NCBI GenBank assembly: GCA_026413225.1
Contig: CM048552.1
Span: 142,303,053 to 142,367,052 of the forward strand
Length of the DNA stretch: 64,000 nt
Origin: Otis tarda
Taxonomy: Eukaryota; Chordata; Aves; Otidiformes; Otididae
Direction of reading: 5' to 3'
The notes beneath the pieces are model-generated. The model was not told the DNA's origin and did no database searches. It was given only the letters and a program-made list of their open reading frames with translations. Within the stretch, counting starts at the first letter, position 1, and every line of letters begins with the position of its first letter. The position numbers and the translations under genes are program-made. Below are positions 61,901 to 64,000 of this stretch, one piece after another.

Positions 61901-62099
61901 CATCCTCACCAGACCAGAGGGCAAACGGAAGAGAGGTGCCATGTGCAGACACGGGCCCGCCCTGTGCTGGCCGCACCAGCCCAAGAGCAGCTCTCCCGAC
62001 GCCATCTTTCTTACCTTTCACTGTGTGCAGCGACCTACCCTGCCTTTGATTTTGTTTTATTCCCCCCTCTCCAAGGCTGTTATTAAACTCCTGCCTCCC

Positions 62100-62555
62100 A
62101 ATGCAGCGCAGGCCTCCAGAGCTCGCTTGCTGCGTGAAGCTGGAGGCAAAACTCCTGCACCCCAGCAGCGGGGCTGGACCTCGACAGCCATCTCCTGGGG
62201 CACTACCGGGGCAATATAGGGGGCTGAGGAGCCTGACGTGCTTTCCGCCATCTCCTTCCCTGAAGCAGTGCGACCACCAGCCGCAACGTTGATTCCCTTC
62301 CCGGCTGCTGTCCCGTGAAAGAACTTCGGCATTAATTAGAGGCTGGTTCTTTTTGCTCCCCCGTTATATTTTGGTGCTGGTGAAGCGGCTAAAGGCCGGG
62401 CGGCTAGCTGGCGGATCCCCGGTAGAGGGCATCCAGCCCACGCCGATCCAGCCCGGGCCGGGCAGGGCCCGCTCTGCCTCTGCAGCCTGACCGCCGCTAC
62501 CCCGGCGCTGCTGTCGCCGCCCGATCCCGAGCCTGCGAGGACGGACGAGGGTGTA
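62100..62555. promoter_or_regulatory. CpG island, possible orphan promoter
   Basis: A sharp GC-rich island in AT-rich surroundings. In the core at 62383-62550 I count about 21 CpG dinucleotides in 168 bp, with GGCCGGG, CCCGGGCCGGG and GACCGCCGC boxes. CpGs are also frequent, though less dense, from 62160 to 62345. Such islands usually mark promoters or developmental enhancers. No gene start, recognised exon or clear splice donor was found on either strand. A 91-codon minus ORF starts inside it (62332 to 62057). Transcription direction is unknown. Confidence 0.6.
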
Positions 62556-64000
62556 TATTTCGTATTAACATCAAAAGGCTTTTAGTCAGAGGGTCTTTGT
62601 TGTTCTTGGGTTGTTTTTTTTCCAACCACAGGTAGCAACCCCCCCCCAGCCCCTCCTCGGGTAATCAATTTCCTGAAATTCTTCAAGACTTCATAAGCTG
62701 TAACGATGAAAATCACAACCAGCAAGCCTTTTAATTTCCTTATTGTGTTTTTTAAGCAATAAGACATGACAAGGTTTGTGTTATGCTGGGATATCGCCGT
62801 GCCTGGGGTGAGTTGTGTTAGGCAGGAAGCCGAAAAGCGAGGGCTGAAGCTGCCTGAAAAGAGGGGCTGTCCTGGGACACCGTGCTTTTTTTAGCATTAA
62901 TCTGTGGACCTGTGTGAATAGGCTCCAGAAAAAAAAATGAAAGAAGTAAGGAAGAAATGAAAAAAAAGAAAAAAAAATATTTTCTGTCTTTTCATTACAC
63001 CATCAGCCATAAAAGCACATCTCTTATTTAACCATCATTTAATTTTTTCCCCCTACTGGCTTCAAAGTGAAAAATAAGCATTATAAATGGATTAAAATTA
63101 ATTATTTCTCTAATATCCTAATTTCACTATTTTTAAAATATCCTACAATTTCATAAAACCTCCCCAAAATTCTAAACTAAGCATATGTAAAACAGAATTA
63201 ACATTTTTTGAATCTTATGTTTCAACTTAAGTTAACTAAAACTCTGGGGTTTTGTCTGTTTTTCAGTGGAAAAAAAAAATATGGTTTTCAAAAATAAATA
63301 TTTTACTTAGAAAAAGGATGTTGTTTTATGTTTCTTCTATCAGCTATTTTATTATACTTCTTATTGTCTGCTTTCTATCTCTTGTCACCTGATGGTTAGT
63401 AATGTCTATCCCATATTTTTCCCTGAAACATTCTTCCTGGTTAAATTGCTACAGTAATGGTAAAATCAGTTAAATGTCCTGGAAGAGAAACCAAAGGAGT
63501 TGTTCCTGTTTGCATCAGCAGAGATGTGGGGAGTTTCCCTGTGCTGCAAGCACGTTCTAGGGGAGGGATCCTCTTAGAGTTCACTTTTAAAACCTGCCTT
63601 CGAAGATGGCACCACATCGCACAAGTTGCACAACTTGTGTAACTTGTAACATCATTACACCAAGGCAAGAGAATCCTTGATTCTTTTTCTGGAAAAAAAA
63701 ACAACAAACAGTTGAATCATAAGTATTTTGCAAAGCTGTGCCTCAATCCCATTCCTCTCAGATGCAAGCTGTAACAGACACAACTCACACCAAGTTACAC
63801 ATGTGTGGAAGTGTTTGCAAAATAAGGTGCTTGACTTTTGCCTTTTTTTTTTTTTCAACTATTAGCTTTAAACTTAAGCACTTCAGGAAAAGAGAGACAA
63901 AAGTTAGGAGTATGACACTTAATACCCAAAATATTCCCTGATTTCAGTGAATTGGATGGGCAAAAACCTCAGAATGAAGCCTCACTAGAAAAAGCGAGAC
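62556..64000. other. AT-rich right flank, no gene recognised
   Basis: Unique AT-rich sequence with A-runs near 62930-62980 and a T-run at 63844-63855. The block at 62985-63140 (ATTAAAATTAATTATTT, TTATTTAACCATCATTTAAT) is rich in homeodomain cores and is a weak conserved-element candidate. Short ORFs on both strands have no recognisable content. Confidence 0.45.

Larger units (their letters stand above)
55646..62099. other. Intergenic, no gene recognised
   Basis: Mostly AT-rich unique DNA with candidate regulatory blocks and homeodomain-type sites, listed separately. From about 61380 the sequence becomes GC-richer and pyrimidine-rich, leading into the CpG island. A 210-codon minus ORF (61267-61899) and overlapping plus ORFs in this GC-rich part show no domain, repeat or signal peptide that I recognise. 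Confidence 0.45.

Noticed and set aside
1..64000. CRISPR arrays, operons, tRNA or rRNA genes
   Set aside because: No regular spaced repeats, no tRNA-like cloverleaf or rRNA sequence recognised; the window is eukaryotic intergenic DNA.

Overview
The window looks like vertebrate nuclear DNA, most likely from a bird. It is AT-rich, has very low gene density, and carries at least six CR1 LINE fragments. Several of these end in the octamer-type 3' tail (repeats of ATTCTATG) typical of avian CR1. There is one spliced gene with GT-AG introns, and I see no bacterial or viral gene organisation.

Left end (1-4.5 kb): the last three coding exons of a type I cytokine receptor on the + strand. They encode the transmembrane segment, a proline-rich box1 region and a short cytoplasmic tail ending at 4061. 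The tail layout (HNGNFQEW after box1, then a GF...MND..YV.L ending) points to CRLF2, the TSLP receptor chain. The 5' part of the gene lies outside the window.

4.5-7.3 kb: CRLF2 3' flank, then a 580-bp pentanucleotide array (6656-7235). Its first 325 bp are almost pure CCTCT. The last 255 bp mix CCTCT with a second pentamer, CCGAA, in the same 5-bp register. This is the most unusual structure in the window.

7.3-62 kb: no convincing gene. The stretch holds CR1 fragments at 11.8-12.6 (-), 23.0-23.2 (+), 27.8-28.2 (+), 31.6-33.1 (-, split by about 365 bp of foreign sequence), 42.6-43.2 (+) and 54.3-55.6 kb (-, internally deleted, with endonuclease remnants). A much older CR1/L3-like relic lies near 47.3-47.7 kb. 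Simple repeats and several AT-rich, TAAT-rich blocks that look like conserved non-coding elements are scattered between them. In mammals the 3' end of CRLF2 faces the 3' end of SHOX across a gene desert holding SHOX limb enhancers, so this desert may be the same regulatory landscape. That is inference; no SHOX exon is visible.

62.1-62.55 kb: a compact CpG island in otherwise AT-rich DNA, with no recognisable gene attached. It could be the promoter of an unseen transcript. The remaining 1.4 kb is AT-rich and featureless apart from one candidate conserved block.

I found no novel multi-gene system. The items most worth following up are the two-letter pentamer array with its CpG-decay pattern, the orphan CpG island, the unidentified insert in the split CR1, and the candidate regulatory blocks.
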